Part shown: positions 9,316 to 17,554 of the stretch, piece by piece
Position numbering within the stretch: the first letter of the stretch is position 1
How the letters are laid out: each line of letters starts with the position of its first letter
Origin: Thiotrichales bacterium
GTDB taxonomy: Bacteria; Pseudomonadota; Gammaproteobacteria; Thiomicrospirales; Thiomicrospiraceae
Direction of reading: 5' to 3'
Length of the DNA stretch: 33,629 nt
Assembly: GCA_016938655.1 (NCBI GenBank)
Contig: JAFGUG010000067.1
Location: 82,247 to 115,875 of the forward strand
Translations under genes and position numbers: made by a program
The notes under the pieces: generated by a model
The model's database searches: none
The model's input: the letters and a program-made list of their open reading frames with translations, nothing else
What the model was told of the DNA's origin: nothing

Positions 9316-9334
9316 ATGTCCACAGTGGGGCCAT
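9316..9334. promoter_or_regulatory. Imperfect palindrome upstream of sufB, possible operator
   Basis: A 19-bp imperfect dyad (ATGTCCACA / GTGGGGCCAT arms, 14 of 19 positions symmetric) lies 53-72 bp before the sufB ATG. On the minus strand it falls between a TTTATG and a TATAGA hexamer that could be -35 and -10, a place where a repressor would act. It does not fit the IscR type 2 consensus well. Confidence 0.3.
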
Positions 9335-9407
9335 AAATGAAATATATAATTAAGCTGATTTATGCATTTTTACTAAGACAATCGTCCGTGTTTTAGGGCG
9401 TTAAGGA

Positions 9408-10127
9408 TTACGTTCGACAAGAACTCGCTTGAATAATCTCATTCAACCAGGCCTGCTGTAATTCAAAGCCTTGAATTTTAATCCAGCCTGACGGTTGCTT
9501 TGGATCGGCGGCGTAGGTATCCCATCGATTAGGTGTGCCCTCTATCGCCACTAAGTTCTCATATTCAAAGGTGTCAACGACAGCTTGAACACGCCAGATT
9601 TTCATGCCTAAATTCTGCTTTGAACTGTCTAACCCCATCAACAAATGCTCTAAGTGAATGGTGCCAACTTCAAACAGGAAGGTTTCTAAGGCTTTTGGAA
9701 TTAAATCGGCTTGTTGAAAGTCAGCAGGCCTGCTGACTTTTGTTAAATCAAATCCGGTTGAATTTTCTGGAAAGCGTTGATTCAGAATTCGGACAATCGG
9801 AATCTCTTTCGATTGCTTCCGAACCCACTTACTCCAATATGACTGAGCATCTAATTCTGCGGCTTCAGCAAAATTAAACAGCACGCCATCCGCCTTTTTA
9901 ACCAACTTTTCAAGATGCGCTTCAACGGTCATATCTGGCAGCCCTTGCAAAGTTGAACGAATATCAATTACACACCAAATCTGGTGGCAAACGGTTGAGT
10001 TTTCTAATTCGCCATCTACCCGCACTTGCGAATCATCAACACTCAGTTGATGACATAAAGCAGCCTTTAACCGATGTTTTCCAGAACCTGGCAGGCCTGT
10101 TAGACACACCGTCACCTCTTCAAGCAT
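9408..10127 (-). CDS. CobW-like (COG0523-related) protein with degenerate P-loop
   Basis: The 239-residue protein starts with a P-loop-like segment CLTGLPGSGKHRLKAAL (8-24). The residue after the lysine is His, where Ser/Thr normally binds magnesium. A WCVIDIRS strand follows, then a possible base-contact region KADGVLFNFAEAAELD with no NKxD motif. The last 65 residues (IWRVQAVV... WDTYAADPKQPSGWIKIQGFEL) resemble the CobW C-terminal domain. The CxCC metal motif of zinc chaperones of this family is absent. It starts 3 nt after the znuA stop in the same operon, pointing to a zinc-related role, but activity as a GTPase is doubtful. An unusual family member is likelier than a pseudogene, since the frame is intact. 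Confidence 0.55.
   Translation of the reverse strand: MLEEVTVCLTGLPGSGKHRLKAALCHQLSVDDSQVRVDGELENSTVCHQIWCVIDIRSTLQGLPDMTVEAHLEKLVKKADGVLFNFAEAAELDAQSYWSKWVRKQSKEIPIVRILNQRFPENSTGFDLTKVSRPADFQQADLIPKALETFLFEVGTIHLEHLLMGLDSSKQNLGMKIWRVQAVVDTFEYENLVAIEGTPNRWDTYAADPKQPSGWIKIQGFELQQAWLNEIIQASSCRT
9447..9456. repeat. GCAGGCCTGC-type palindrome, one mismatch
   Basis: Reads CCAGGCCTGC, inside the 3' end of the CobW-like gene. Confidence 0.6.
9717..9740. repeat. Perfect 24-bp palindrome around GCAGGCCTGC
   Basis: Half-site AAAGTCAGCAGG is followed directly by its exact reverse complement, so all 24 bases are symmetric. The core (9724-9733) is a perfect copy of the dispersed 10-bp palindrome. It lies in coding sequence and specifies the KVSRPADFQ part of the CobW-like protein. 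In RNA it could form a hairpin, with the innermost bases as loop. Confidence 0.85.
10091..10100. repeat. GCAGGCCTGC-type palindrome, one mismatch
   Basis: Reads GCAGGCCTGT and encodes part of the P-loop-like LTGLPG of the CobW-like protein. Confidence 0.6.
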
Positions 10128-10130
10128 ACT

Positions 10131-11180
10131 TTAATCCTTGGGGGTTTTAACCAAACAACTGGCAATAGAGTCGGCCAATCCAGTTAGAAACTGGTCGTAA
10201 GGCAAGTACCCCTCTTTAACGGTCTTAACATCACTGCCTACCATAAAACTGCCCATTGGATCCAAACTGCCAATGTTCACATCCAAGCCTCTTACCACGG
10301 CTAAAACTCGCTTTGCTGGAAACTGTGGTTCTTTAAAAACACAGGCAATTTTGCTCTCAACAATACTCTCGCGTAGTTGTTGAACACGCTTCAAACTCGG
10401 TGCAATCTCTGGGTTTAAACGCACCGATCCCACGCCACTTAATTGGTAGTGCTTTTCAAAGTATTGGTAAGCATCGTGCAAGACCACAAACGGTTTATCT
10501 TTTACCGGGTCTAATTTGGTTTTTAAATCTTCATCGAGTTGCGCTAATTGCAATAACCAGGCCTGCTTCTTTTGTTCCACCGAGTCAGCTTGCTCAGGCT
10601 TTAAGGCTTTAATGATTTCTGCTGCCGACTCGACAAACAGGCGAGCATTTTGCATAGACAACCAGATATGGCCATCGTAATGCCATTTTGGTTTTTTCTG
10701 CTCAGCTTGCTCATGTGCGGGGTGTTCGTGCGCATCATGTCCATCTGCATGACTATCTTCATGATGCGCATCTTGCGATTCAACTTCAGCAGACTCATTG
10801 GACTTGATCCATAAGCCACCATTACGAATCGGCAAGGTATACAGTCCGTGCAAATCACTCATTTTTAAAACAGGCTGTTCGACCCTTTCTAGTGTTTTTT
10901 CAAGCCAGCCATCAACTGGCGTACCAATTGAAAAGAGTGCATCACTGTTCTGGATGGCCTTTAAATGCGAAGGCTTCAACTGAAACCCGTGTGGTGAAAC
11001 ACCCGGCTTTAACAGCACTACCATCTCATCATGCTCATCCAGTAACGGTTTGAGCAGGCCTGCTAACGGCGGCACACTGACCGTCACTTGAATGGCTTGA
11101 GCCGTGCTGCTAAAAAGCACGCCAACCATCGCGATAAACTTAATTGAAGTTTGAATGTTCATCGGTAACCCAAGCGTCAT
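10131..11180 (-). CDS. znuA: Zinc ABC transporter periplasmic binding protein ZnuA
   Basis: ZnuA captures zinc in the periplasm and delivers it to ZnuB/ZnuC. The 349 residues start with a Sec signal peptide ending near SSTAQA (about residue 29). Metal ligands of the cluster A-I fold are visible as SPHGF (His64), DGHIW (His171), the VLHDAYQYF histidine and the C-terminal SLDP aspartate. A His/Asp-rich loop at 139-156 (seven His) is typical of zinc-specific members. The ATG at 11180 has a purine-rich AAGGGG at workable distance; the ATG six codons later (11162) is a possible alternative. It is divergent from znuCB. Confidence 0.95.
   Translation of the reverse strand: MTLGLPMNIQTSIKFIAMVGVLFSSTAQAIQVTVSVPPLAGLLKPLLDEHDEMVVLLKPGVSPHGFQLKPSHLKAIQNSDALFSIGTPVDGWLEKTLERVEQPVLKMSDLHGLYTLPIRNGGLWIKSNESAEVESQDAHHEDSHADGHDAHEHPAHEQAEQKKPKWHYDGHIWLSMQNARLFVESAAEIIKALKPEQADSVEQKKQAWLLQLAQLDEDLKTKLDPVKDKPFVVLHDAYQYFEKHYQLSGVGSVRLNPEIAPSLKRVQQLRESIVESKIACVFKEPQFPAKRVLAVVRGLDVNIGSLDPMGSFMVGSDVKTVKEGYLPYDQFLTGLADSIASCLVKTPKD
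10557..10566. repeat. GCAGGCCTGC-type palindrome, one mismatch
   Basis: Reads CCAGGCCTGC, within znuA codons for KQAWLL. Confidence 0.6.
11054..11063. repeat. GCAGGCCTGC palindrome, perfect copy
   Basis: Perfect 10-mer extended to AGCAGGCCTGCT (12 symmetric bases), within znuA, encoding the PLAGLLK part of the mature protein. Confidence 0.8.
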
Positions 11181-11223
11181 CTCTTACGCCCCCTTTTCTA
11201 AAAAACGCACTTTCATAAATCCT

Positions 11224-11253
11224 TTTGCATTGATTAATGAAGAATCATGCAAA
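11224..11253. promoter_or_regulatory. Divergent znuA / znuCB control region with inverted repeat
   Basis: TTTGCAT (11224-11230) and ATGCAAA (11247-11253) are exact inverted repeats 16 nt apart, with an inner TGATT...AATCA dyad. They lie between the divergent zinc genes, where a Zur-type repressor would be expected. The sequence does not obviously match the E. coli Zur box. A -10-like TATAAA at 11268-11273 could serve znuC. Confidence 0.4.
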
Positions 11254-11303
11254 GTGGGCGCATAAGCTATAAAATATGGACAATTCCAAATTTGGCGACC
11301 TCA

Positions 11304-12116
11304 ATGTCATTACTGATTAAAGCGGATCACATTTCGCAAACCTTTGCTCAAAACGAAGTCTTAAGAGCCGTTTCTCTAGAGATTCATGCTGGCGAAATCG
11401 TCACCTTAATCGGCCCAAACGGAGCTGGAAAGTCCACTCTGTTAAAAATTATTTTGCAATTGATCAAACCGACCAAAGGCCACGTCAAACAGAAACCAAA
11501 TTTGAAAATTGGCTTTATGCCACAAAAAATTCAAATTGATCCAACGTTGCCGATGACCGTTAAACACTTCTTGGAACTCGGACTGTTTAAGCCGATTCCA
11601 CTGTGGAAACGTCTATTCAATTTCAGCGCAGATAATACCACAAGCACCCAATCGATTTTTATTGAAGAGCTTAATATTAGCCACCTGTTAGAGCAACCCA
11701 TTCAAAATGTTTCGGGTGGCGAAATGCAGCGTATTTTGTTGGCGCGTGCCCTGATGCGTGAACCCGAACTGTTGGTCTTGGACGAACCAGTTCAGGGGGT
11801 TGACTTGCAGGGTCAAACCGAACTGTATCACTACATTAACGAACTGCGTGAACGCTATAATTTAGGCATTTTAATGGTCAGCCACGACTTGCACATTGTA
11901 ATGAAAAACACCAATAAAGTGTTGTGCTTAAACCAACATGTCTGTTGTTCGGGCACGCCGCAATCGGTGAGTAAATCGCCTGAATTTATTGCCATCTTTG
12001 GCGACAGTGCCGAAGAACTTGCGATTTATGAGCATCATCACGATGATCACAATTGTGAAATCGCACATGGTCACCACAACCACTTAGGCGATGCCGAACA
12101 CAAGGAGCATCACTGA
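11304..12116 (+). CDS. znuC: Zinc ABC transporter ATPase ZnuC
   Basis: ZnuC powers zinc import through ZnuB. I start it at the ATG at 11304 (MSLLIKADHISQTF), giving 270 residues. The frame stays open to an ATG at 11247, but those extra 19 residues are not family-like and would overlap the control region. Visible are Walker A GPNGAGKST (37-45), signature VSGGEMQR, Walker B LLVLDEPVQGVD and the MVSHDLH switch histidine. The last 28 residues contain 11 histidines, an exposed metal-binding tail. It overlaps znuB as TGATG, with AAGGAG eight bases before the znuB start. Confidence 0.95.
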   Translation: MSLLIKADHISQTFAQNEVLRAVSLEIHAGEIVTLIGPNGAGKSTLLKIILQLIKPTKGHVKQKPNLKIGFMPQKIQIDPTLPMTVKHFLELGLFKPIPLWKRLFNFSADNTTSTQSIFIEELNISHLLEQPIQNVSGGEMQRILLARALMREPELLVLDEPVQGVDLQGQTELYHYINELRERYNLGILMVSHDLHIVMKNTNKVLCLNQHVCCSGTPQSVSKSPEFIAIFGDSAEELAIYEHHHDDHNCEIAHGHHNHLGDAEHKEHH

Positions 12117-12910
12117 TGGATTGGCTTGCAAACTTTATGCTTTTGGCACTGGTTGGTGGTTTAGGTATTGCCATCATTGCCGCCCCACTTGGGGTGTTTA
12201 TGGTGTGGCAAAGACAATCATACTTTGGCGCAACCTTGGCTCACTCGGCTTTATTGGGCGTGAGTTTAGGACTTTTTTTTCAAATTGACTTAACATTGAG
12301 TGTCATTGTCTTTTCGTTGGTGATTGCGGTGGCCATTCATCTACTCTCACGAAAATCCGACCTTTCATCCGATACCTTACTAGGTATCTTGGCGCATAGC
12401 AGTTTAGCCTTAGGGTTAGCACTGTTAAGTTTACAAGACTCAGTACAAATTGACATTATGGGGTATCTGTTTGGCGACATTCTAAGCATCAACGCCACCG
12501 ACCTGTTATTGATTGGCTTAGTGGGCTTATTGACCTTAGTGTTTTATCTAAAGTATTGGAATGATTTACTGAACTTAACGCTCAACGCCCAACTGGCACA
12601 AGTAGAAGGCACCAAAGTTAAACAGGTGCAATTAATGTACGTGATGCTACTAGCATTGATGATTGCCTTATCTATGAAAATGGTCGGTGTGTTACTGGTG
12701 ACTTCACTATTGATTATTCCTGCTGCCGCAGCTCGCAGACTCTCCAGAACACCAGAAGCAATGTTGGGTTACAGTATTGTCTTAGGGAGCTTATCGGTAG
12801 TGTTAGGGTTACTCACCTCTCTTAACTGGGACATTCCGGCGGGCCCCGCCATTGTCTTAGTGGCCACGCTTATTTTTAGTTTGTTATTAATGAAAAAAGC
12901 GCCTAATTAG
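12116..12910 (+). CDS. znuB: Zinc ABC transporter permease ZnuB
   Basis: ZnuB is the ABC-3 family inner-membrane channel of the zinc importer. The 264-residue protein is almost entirely hydrophobic, with about eight membrane segments. It has family features such as GVFMVWQRQSYFGATLAHSA near the N-terminus, the GDILSIN segment and KMVGVLLVTSLLIIPAAAAR, typical of ZnuB/TroC/MntB permeases. It is translationally coupled to znuC. Confidence 0.96.
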   Translation: MDWLANFMLLALVGGLGIAIIAAPLGVFMVWQRQSYFGATLAHSALLGVSLGLFFQIDLTLSVIVFSLVIAVAIHLLSRKSDLSSDTLLGILAHSSLALGLALLSLQDSVQIDIMGYLFGDILSINATDLLLIGLVGLLTLVFYLKYWNDLLNLTLNAQLAQVEGTKVKQVQLMYVMLLALMIALSMKMVGVLLVTSLLIIPAAAARRLSRTPEAMLGYSIVLGSLSVVLGLLTSLNWDIPAGPAIVLVATLIFSLLLMKKAPN

Positions 12911-13210
12911 CGTTCAATTTAAAGCCCTTTACACAGATACTGAGATACAGATTCCAGACTTTCATAGAACGATGGTCAAACCTCAAGCCGCAGACAATCA
13001 CTCATTTGATTCAACTTTTATTCTTCCATCACTTTCTTAAACTCTGGCAACTTATTCTTTACAGATTAAAAGCATTCATTTAAACGCTTCTTTCTATTCA
13101 AAAAAAACACACTTAAAATATTAACCTGTTGTTTAAATGGGTAAATTGTTATGGTGTTTCAATTAACTAATCTATTCAAAAATCTATACAAAAGTTACAA
13201 AAAAGGCCAC
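12911..13210. other. Gene-free spacer between znuB and the HipA-like remnant
   Basis: I see no coding sequence, RNA gene or clear hairpin terminator in this 300-bp stretch. It is A+T-rich towards its right end and may hold the old promoter of the truncated gene that follows. Confidence 0.5.
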
Positions 13211-13465
13211 ATGACAAAAAACGAAAAAATCATCTCCCAAGCATTGCAGTACGAGAATTTAAGTGCCTCTGCCATTGCTAACAAAAGTGGGTTAAGTCAG
13301 CCAACGGTCAGTCTTGCCTTACAAAACATGCCCGTGATTAAAATAGGTGGCGGACGCTCTTCACGCTTTGCCTTAGTACAACCAGGCCACTCCCACCCTC
13401 TGTACCAGATCAACACTGAAGGCTTTATTTCAGAACTTGGAGAGCTTTATCCATTAGTGCGTAAA
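13211..13465 (+). pseudogene. Truncated HipA-family (YjjJ-like) protein, N-terminal winged-helix part only
   Basis: From the ATG at 13211 about 85 residues look genuine: a winged helix-turn-helix (NLSASAIANKSGLSQPTVSLALQ), a wing with VIKIGGGRSSRFAL, then PLYQINTEGFISELGELYPL. This is the layout at the start of YjjJ-type HipA-family kinases, which are normally over 400 residues. The kinase domain is missing. The open frame continues to 13651, but that part runs through a possible IS-end sequence and then antisense to the chemoreceptor gene, so it is not native. An upstream in-frame ATG at 13151 has less family-like sequence. Confidence 0.6.
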
Positions 13466-13491
13466 ACCCCGTCCTTCAGGGTTAGGAGGAT
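13465..13491 (+). mobile_element. Possible IS200/IS605-type right-end remnant
   Basis: AACCC / GGGTT flank the loop CGTCCTTCA, followed by AGGAGGATGTCAA. This resembles the subterminal hairpin found after the tnpB gene in many IS200/IS605 elements. No transposase remains. It sits exactly where homology of the HipA-like gene stops, suggesting insertion followed by deletion. The match is from memory of such ends. Confidence 0.4.
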
Positions 13492-13526
13492 GTCAAAAGT
13501 CCTTTTATCGCACTTGAAGAAAGCGA

Positions 13527-15989
13527 TTAAATTTGGTCAATCATTTGATACAGAATCTCAACCACTTTCGCGCTTTGATGGTCTACCTTCTCTAACTCTT
13601 TGGCGACCATCTCACCATCATCAAGTGCTTGTGAGTCCATCACACGCTTAATCGCCTGATGCATCTCCCTATGTTCATCACCTAAGGTTTTCATGAGCGG
13701 TAAGTTCATGTATTGTTGGCCATCACCGTAATACCATTTACCTAAAACACAGGCTGTATGATCGGTAGCAGCTTCGTAGCTGACACCAATATCCATACCC
13801 TCCACAAAGGCTCTAATTTTCGACTTCCAAGCAATATGCGCCTCAATCATTTTCTCGAACTGAGAACCCTGTTCTGAACGAATCAGTTTATGCATACGAT
13901 TAAGGGTGACATCATCAACCTTAAAGTGTGAAATTTCTTTGGTTAAAAGGTGTGCATCATTCAATAACTCTTCACTGCTTTCGGCGGCTTGCCTTACAAC
14001 TTGGGCATTTTTCTGAGTCATGCTATCCATGGACGCGATTGCTTCATTAATCTGATCAATGCCTTTCGCTTGTTGACTGCTGGCCTGACTGATTTCTGAC
14101 ACCATTCCACCAACCGTCGTCATCGTGGTACTTAAGGCACTCATCACCTCACCTGTTTGCTTCACGAACTGCCCACTGTTTTCACTTATTTTGACACTGT
14201 TCTCAATTAAGCCTTTAATTTCACCTGCCGCTTCAGCCGATTTACCCGCTAAGTTTCGAACTTCGCCTGCGACAACTGCAAAACCGCGCCCATGCTCACC
14301 GGCACGTGCGGCCTCTACTGCCGCATTCAAGGCCAACAAGTTTGTTTGGAAAGCGATACTGTCAATAATTGAGATGATATCGTGAATTTTTTGGTTGGCA
14401 GACGCCATCTGATCCATTGATCCTAAAGCCTCTTGCATGGTCTGCAAACCATTTGATAACTGTCCTTGCGCCTCTTGGGTCATTTGGTTGGCGTGCATCG
14501 CATTGTCGGCATTCTGGCGAACGGTTGAGGTCATCTCTTCCATGGTCGCAGAGGTCTCCTCTAAGGCTGCCGCTTGCTGTAAGATGCGTTCAGAAATGGT
14601 CTCGTTACCTTGTGCCAAACCTTCCGAACCTTCAGCAACATAACCGGCAATCGCTCCCACTTTACTAACCATAACCGAGGTATTACTCACCGAGCTGTTA
14701 ATTGCATCTTTTAACACCGCCATCTTGCCACGGTAAATACCCTTAACGGTATCGGTTAAATCCCCTTCACTTACTTTAGATTGAACATTCGCCACTTCAT
14801 TCACGAACTTTTCTAAATCATTCAATGTCTGGTTAATGGATTCTTTTAAGGCAATAAAATCACCACGAGCGTCCACTTCTGAACGTACTGAAAAATCACC
14901 CAGTGCAAGCGATTTTAAGGTGCTCGAAATAGATTCCACCGTGGCCTTCATCTGCACGGAAGACCTATCTAGGTCGTACATCATGTCAGAAAAGGCTCCT
15001 TGTAAGGCAATCGACTCATCCTTTGATACTTCTAACTTCCCAGCTCGGAAGTTAGAGGCGGTTTTTTGCATAACCTTGACCACAGAATTAATCTGCTCAA
15101 TAGATTGATTAACACCCTCTTTTAACTCTAAAAACTGGCCTTTCTTACCAACTTCAACGCGTTTATCGAACTGACCATTTGCCACCTTATTCATAACGCT
15201 GATCACATCACTAATAGCATTGTTCATTCGTGAGAACAAACTGTTTAATTCAACCGAAACTTGCCCTAACTCATCTTTAGATGAAACCGGAATTCGGTGA
15301 CTGAGATCCCCCGTATGAGCAATGGTAAAGGCTGTTTTTACCATTGCATCAATGGGCCGTAAGAAGCTTCTGGCAACAAAATAACCAAAAATTGAAAATA
15401 GGAAGATACTGATCGCTAACCAAGACCAAATCAGGTACTCGGCTTGGAGTTGTTCATGCGCTAAGGTGGCAATCGCCTGCTCATTTTGATTAATTTCATA
15501 CTCGTGCCACTGGGCAATAATTGCCGTAAATTCGCCATAACGCTCGGCAAAGGCATTGATTAAGATGTCTACCGCCTCCTCTAGAAACTCCTCTTCCACG
15601 GCCAACATAAAGCTACCAAAAACGGCATTAGCCCCGCTTACATTGACCTTTAACGATTCGTAAAACGCAGACTCTTGAGGGTCTAACTTGATGGTATTTA
15701 ACTTTTCAAAAATATCAAATATTTGGCTGGCACTCTCTTTTAGCTGCCCCTTAATTACTTCAACCTTTTCAGGTTCAGTTACCAACACCAAATTACGCTG
15801 CATAATCGCACGCTCATCAGAGACACTTTTTAATTCAGAGAGAAGGGAAAGTTTGACACCATTGACATGAATGATTTCATGAATGGTTTGATTGGTTTGA
15901 TTAATTAAGAATTGGGTAACAAGGTTGCTGACCAAAAGAAAAAAGATTGCACCTACAATCCCGATGATCATTCGCATTTTAATTGTCAT
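13527..15989 (-). CDS. Methyl-accepting chemotaxis protein with C-terminal CZB zinc-binding domain
   Basis: Membrane chemoreceptor of 820 residues. TM1 lies at about 7-25, a periplasmic four-helix-bundle-like sensor domain at about 30-180 and TM2 at about 185-205, followed by HAMP-like segments. The cytoplasmic signalling domain carries the conserved hairpin tip around [19 protein letters not shown]. The last 105 residues form a CZB (chemoreceptor zinc-binding) domain: HIAWK (His718), [10 protein letters not shown] (Cys747) and GDEHREMH (His773, His777), the expected Zn ligand set. CZB domains respond to zinc and oxidants. The gene is alone, with GAGG seven bases before its ATG, and lies close to the zinc-uptake genes. 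Confidence 0.93.
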   Translation of the reverse strand: MTIKMRMIIGIVGAIFFLLVSNLVTQFLINQTNQTIHEIIHVNGVKLSLLSELKSVSDERAIMQRNLVLVTEPEKVEVIKGQLKESASQIFDIFEKLNTIKLDPQESAFYESLKVNVSGANAVFGSFMLAVEEEFLEEAVDILINAFAERYGEFTAIIAQWHEYEINQNEQAIATLAHEQLQAEYLIWSWLAISIFLFSIFGYFVARSFLRPIDAMVKTAFTIAHTGDLSHRIPVSSKDELGQVSVELNSLFSRMNNAISDVISVMNKVANGQFDKRVEVGKKGQFLELKEGVNQSIEQINSVVKVMQKTASNFRAGKLEVSKDESIALQGAFSDMMYDLDRSSVQMKATVESISSTLKSLALGDFSVRSEVDARGDFIALKESINQTLNDLEKFVNEVANVQSKVSEGDLTDTVKGIYRGKMAVLKDAINSSVSNTSVMVSKVGAIAGYVAEGSEGLAQGNETISERILQQAAALEETSATMEEMTSTVRQNADNAMHANQMTQEAQGQLSNGLQTMQEALGSMDQMASANQKIHDIISIIDSIAFQTNLLALNAAVEAARAGEHGRGFAVVAGEVRNLAGKSAEAAGEIKGLIENSVKISENSGQFVKQTGEVMSALSTTMTTVGGMVSEISQASSQQAKGIDQINEAIASMDSMTQKNAQVVRQAAESSEELLNDAHLLTKEISHFKVDDVTLNRMHKLIRSEQGSQFEKMIEAHIAWKSKIRAFVEGMDIGVSYEAATDHTACVLGKWYYGDGQQYMNLPLMKTLGDEHREMHQAIKRVMDSQALDDGEMVAKELEKVDHQSAKVVEILYQMIDQI

Positions 15990-16089
15990 TGCTTGCCTCG
16001 TTGCGCTGGTTCTTATGTTGCAAAAGAAACCTCTAAAATTTAAGAGATTTTAAAGGGCGCTGAGGTCAAAAATTATCCATTATTTTAGT

Positions 16090-16578
16090 TCAGGCCCTAT
16101 CCAAGGTTATGAAATCGAATGAGTACGCATGACGCTCATCGATTGCATGATGAACTGCCTCAAGCGTTTTCCATGCCAACGCTTGCCAATTAGGGAAAAA
16201 AGTATCGCCTTCGATCTCGGCGTCAATCATGGTGACATAAAGACGATCAGCTCGCGGTAACATTTGCTCATACAACTGCCCCCCGCCCATAATAATGACT
16301 TCTTCAGTCTCTGGTAAGCTCGCTAGAGCTTCATCAACCGAGGCAAAAACCGTTGCGCCTGCACAAACTAAATCAGGATTTCGAGAGATAACAAAATTAG
16401 GACGGTTAGGCAAAGGACGCGAACCAATCGATTCAAACGTTTTACGACCCATAATCACAGGTTTACCCACGGTTTTAGATTTAAAAAACTTTAAATCGTC
16501 GGGCAAATGCCAAGGCATATCATTGTCTTTACCAATTACATTGTTTTTTGCCATAGCGGCAATGAGCGCAATTCTCAT
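16090..16578 (-). CDS. folA: Dihydrofolate reductase
   Basis: This enzyme reduces dihydrofolate to tetrahydrofolate with NADPH, regenerating the cofactor used by ThyA. The 162-residue protein has [20 protein letters not shown], then [13 protein letters not shown] with the catalytic aspartate (DD), the NADPH-binding [12 protein letters not shown], and the [11 protein letters not shown] loop. Its ATG overlaps the thyA stop by four bases (ATGA), so the two folate enzymes are made together. Confidence 0.97.
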   Translation of the reverse strand: MRIALIAAMAKNNVIGKDNDMPWHLPDDLKFFKSKTVGKPVIMGRKTFESIGSRPLPNRPNFVISRNPDLVCAGATVFASVDEALASLPETEEVIIMGGGQLYEQMLPRADRLYVTMIDAEIEGDTFFPNWQALAWKTLEAVHHAIDERHAYSFDFITLDRA

Positions 16579-17408
16579 ACGGAAACCTGAGCTTTTATAT
16601 GCGGATGCGATTCATAATCGACAATTTCAAAATCATCGAACTGATAATCAAAGATACTTTCGGGTTGACGCTTTATAACCAACTTAGGCAGAGGAAAAGG
16701 CTCACGTTGTAATTGCGTAGTGGCTTGTTCAATGGTGTTGTTATAAAGATGAACATCACCACCGGTCCAGACAAAATCTCCTACTTCAAGATTCGTTTGT
16801 TGCGCAATCATATGCACTAACAAGGCATAAGAAGCAATGTTAAACGGTACCCCTAAAAATGTGTCTGCTGAACGCTGGTACAACTGACAAGAGAGCTTAC
16901 CATTAGCAACATAAAACTGAAAAAATGCATGACAAGTCGCTAAAGCCATTCGGCCTTGTTTAACGTTTTCTTGCGGGCTAATAGACTCATCTGGCAAATC
17001 GGCTGGATTCCAAGCGGAGACAATCATACGACGGCTATTTGGGTTATTTTTTAAGGTTTCAACCACATCAGCAATCTGGTTGATGGTTTCCCCATTCGGC
17101 TTTTCCCAAGCAACCCACTGCTTACCGTATAACGGACCTAAATCGCCCGCTTCGGTTGCCCACTCATCCCAGATACGCACGCCATTCTCTTTCAGGTATT
17201 GAATATTGGTATCACCTTTCAAAAACCACAACAACTCATGCACAATCGAACGGATATGCAATTTTTTGGTGGTCACAAGCGGAAATCCATCCTGCAAATT
17301 AAACCGCATTTGGTAACCAAATACCGAACGTGTTCCCGTTCCAGTGCGGTCACCCTTATCGGTACCGTTTTCAATAATATGATTAAGTAACTCTAAATAC
17401 TGTTTCAC
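16575..17408 (-). CDS. thyA: Thymidylate synthase ThyA
   Basis: This enzyme methylates dUMP to dTMP using methylene-tetrahydrofolate. I use the GTG at 17408-17406 because it gives the family N-terminus (M)[14 protein letters not shown] and has AGGGA eight bases upstream; a GTG ten codons earlier lacks a clear ribosome site. This gives 277 residues. Visible are DRTGTGT, the catalytic cysteine in [13 protein letters not shown] (Cys159), [19 protein letters not shown] and DVHLYNNT. It has about 13 extra residues (around [11 protein letters not shown]) just before the catalytic strand compared with the E. coli protein, as some ThyAs do. Confidence 0.96.
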   Translation of the reverse strand: MKQYLELLNHIIENGTDKGDRTGTGTRSVFGYQMRFNLQDGFPLVTTKKLHIRSIVHELLWFLKGDTNIQYLKENGVRIWDEWATEAGDLGPLYGKQWVAWEKPNGETINQIADVVETLKNNPNSRRMIVSAWNPADLPDESISPQENVKQGRMALATCHAFFQFYVANGKLSCQLYQRSADTFLGVPFNIASYALLVHMIAQQTNLEVGDFVWTGGDVHLYNNTIEQATTQLQREPFPLPKLVIKRQPESIFDYQFDDFEIVDYESHPHIKAQVSV

Positions 17409-17554
17409 AAAGCCAATCCCTAATTCGATAATCGTCACAGTTTACCACACAGAATAAGTATTTAAATGCTCTTAAAGTCTGGATTTACTGTCGCATAACT
17501 ACTCATTCTTAAGTATGATATTTCGTAATATTAAAATTAATTAAAGAGCAGAAA

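Noticed and set aside
9316..9334. IscR type 2 binding site upstream of sufB
   Set aside because: The half with CC-xx-A fits, but the expected TA-x-GG half does not, so I report only an unnamed dyad.
11247..11303. Upstream ATG for znuC at 11247
   Set aside because: It overlaps the inverted repeat of the divergent control region and the likely -10, and the 19 extra residues are not ZnuC-like.
13466..13651. Open frame continuing the HipA-like gene to 13651
   Set aside because: It crosses the possible IS end and then runs antisense to the well-supported chemoreceptor 3' end. Its residues do not resemble HipA.
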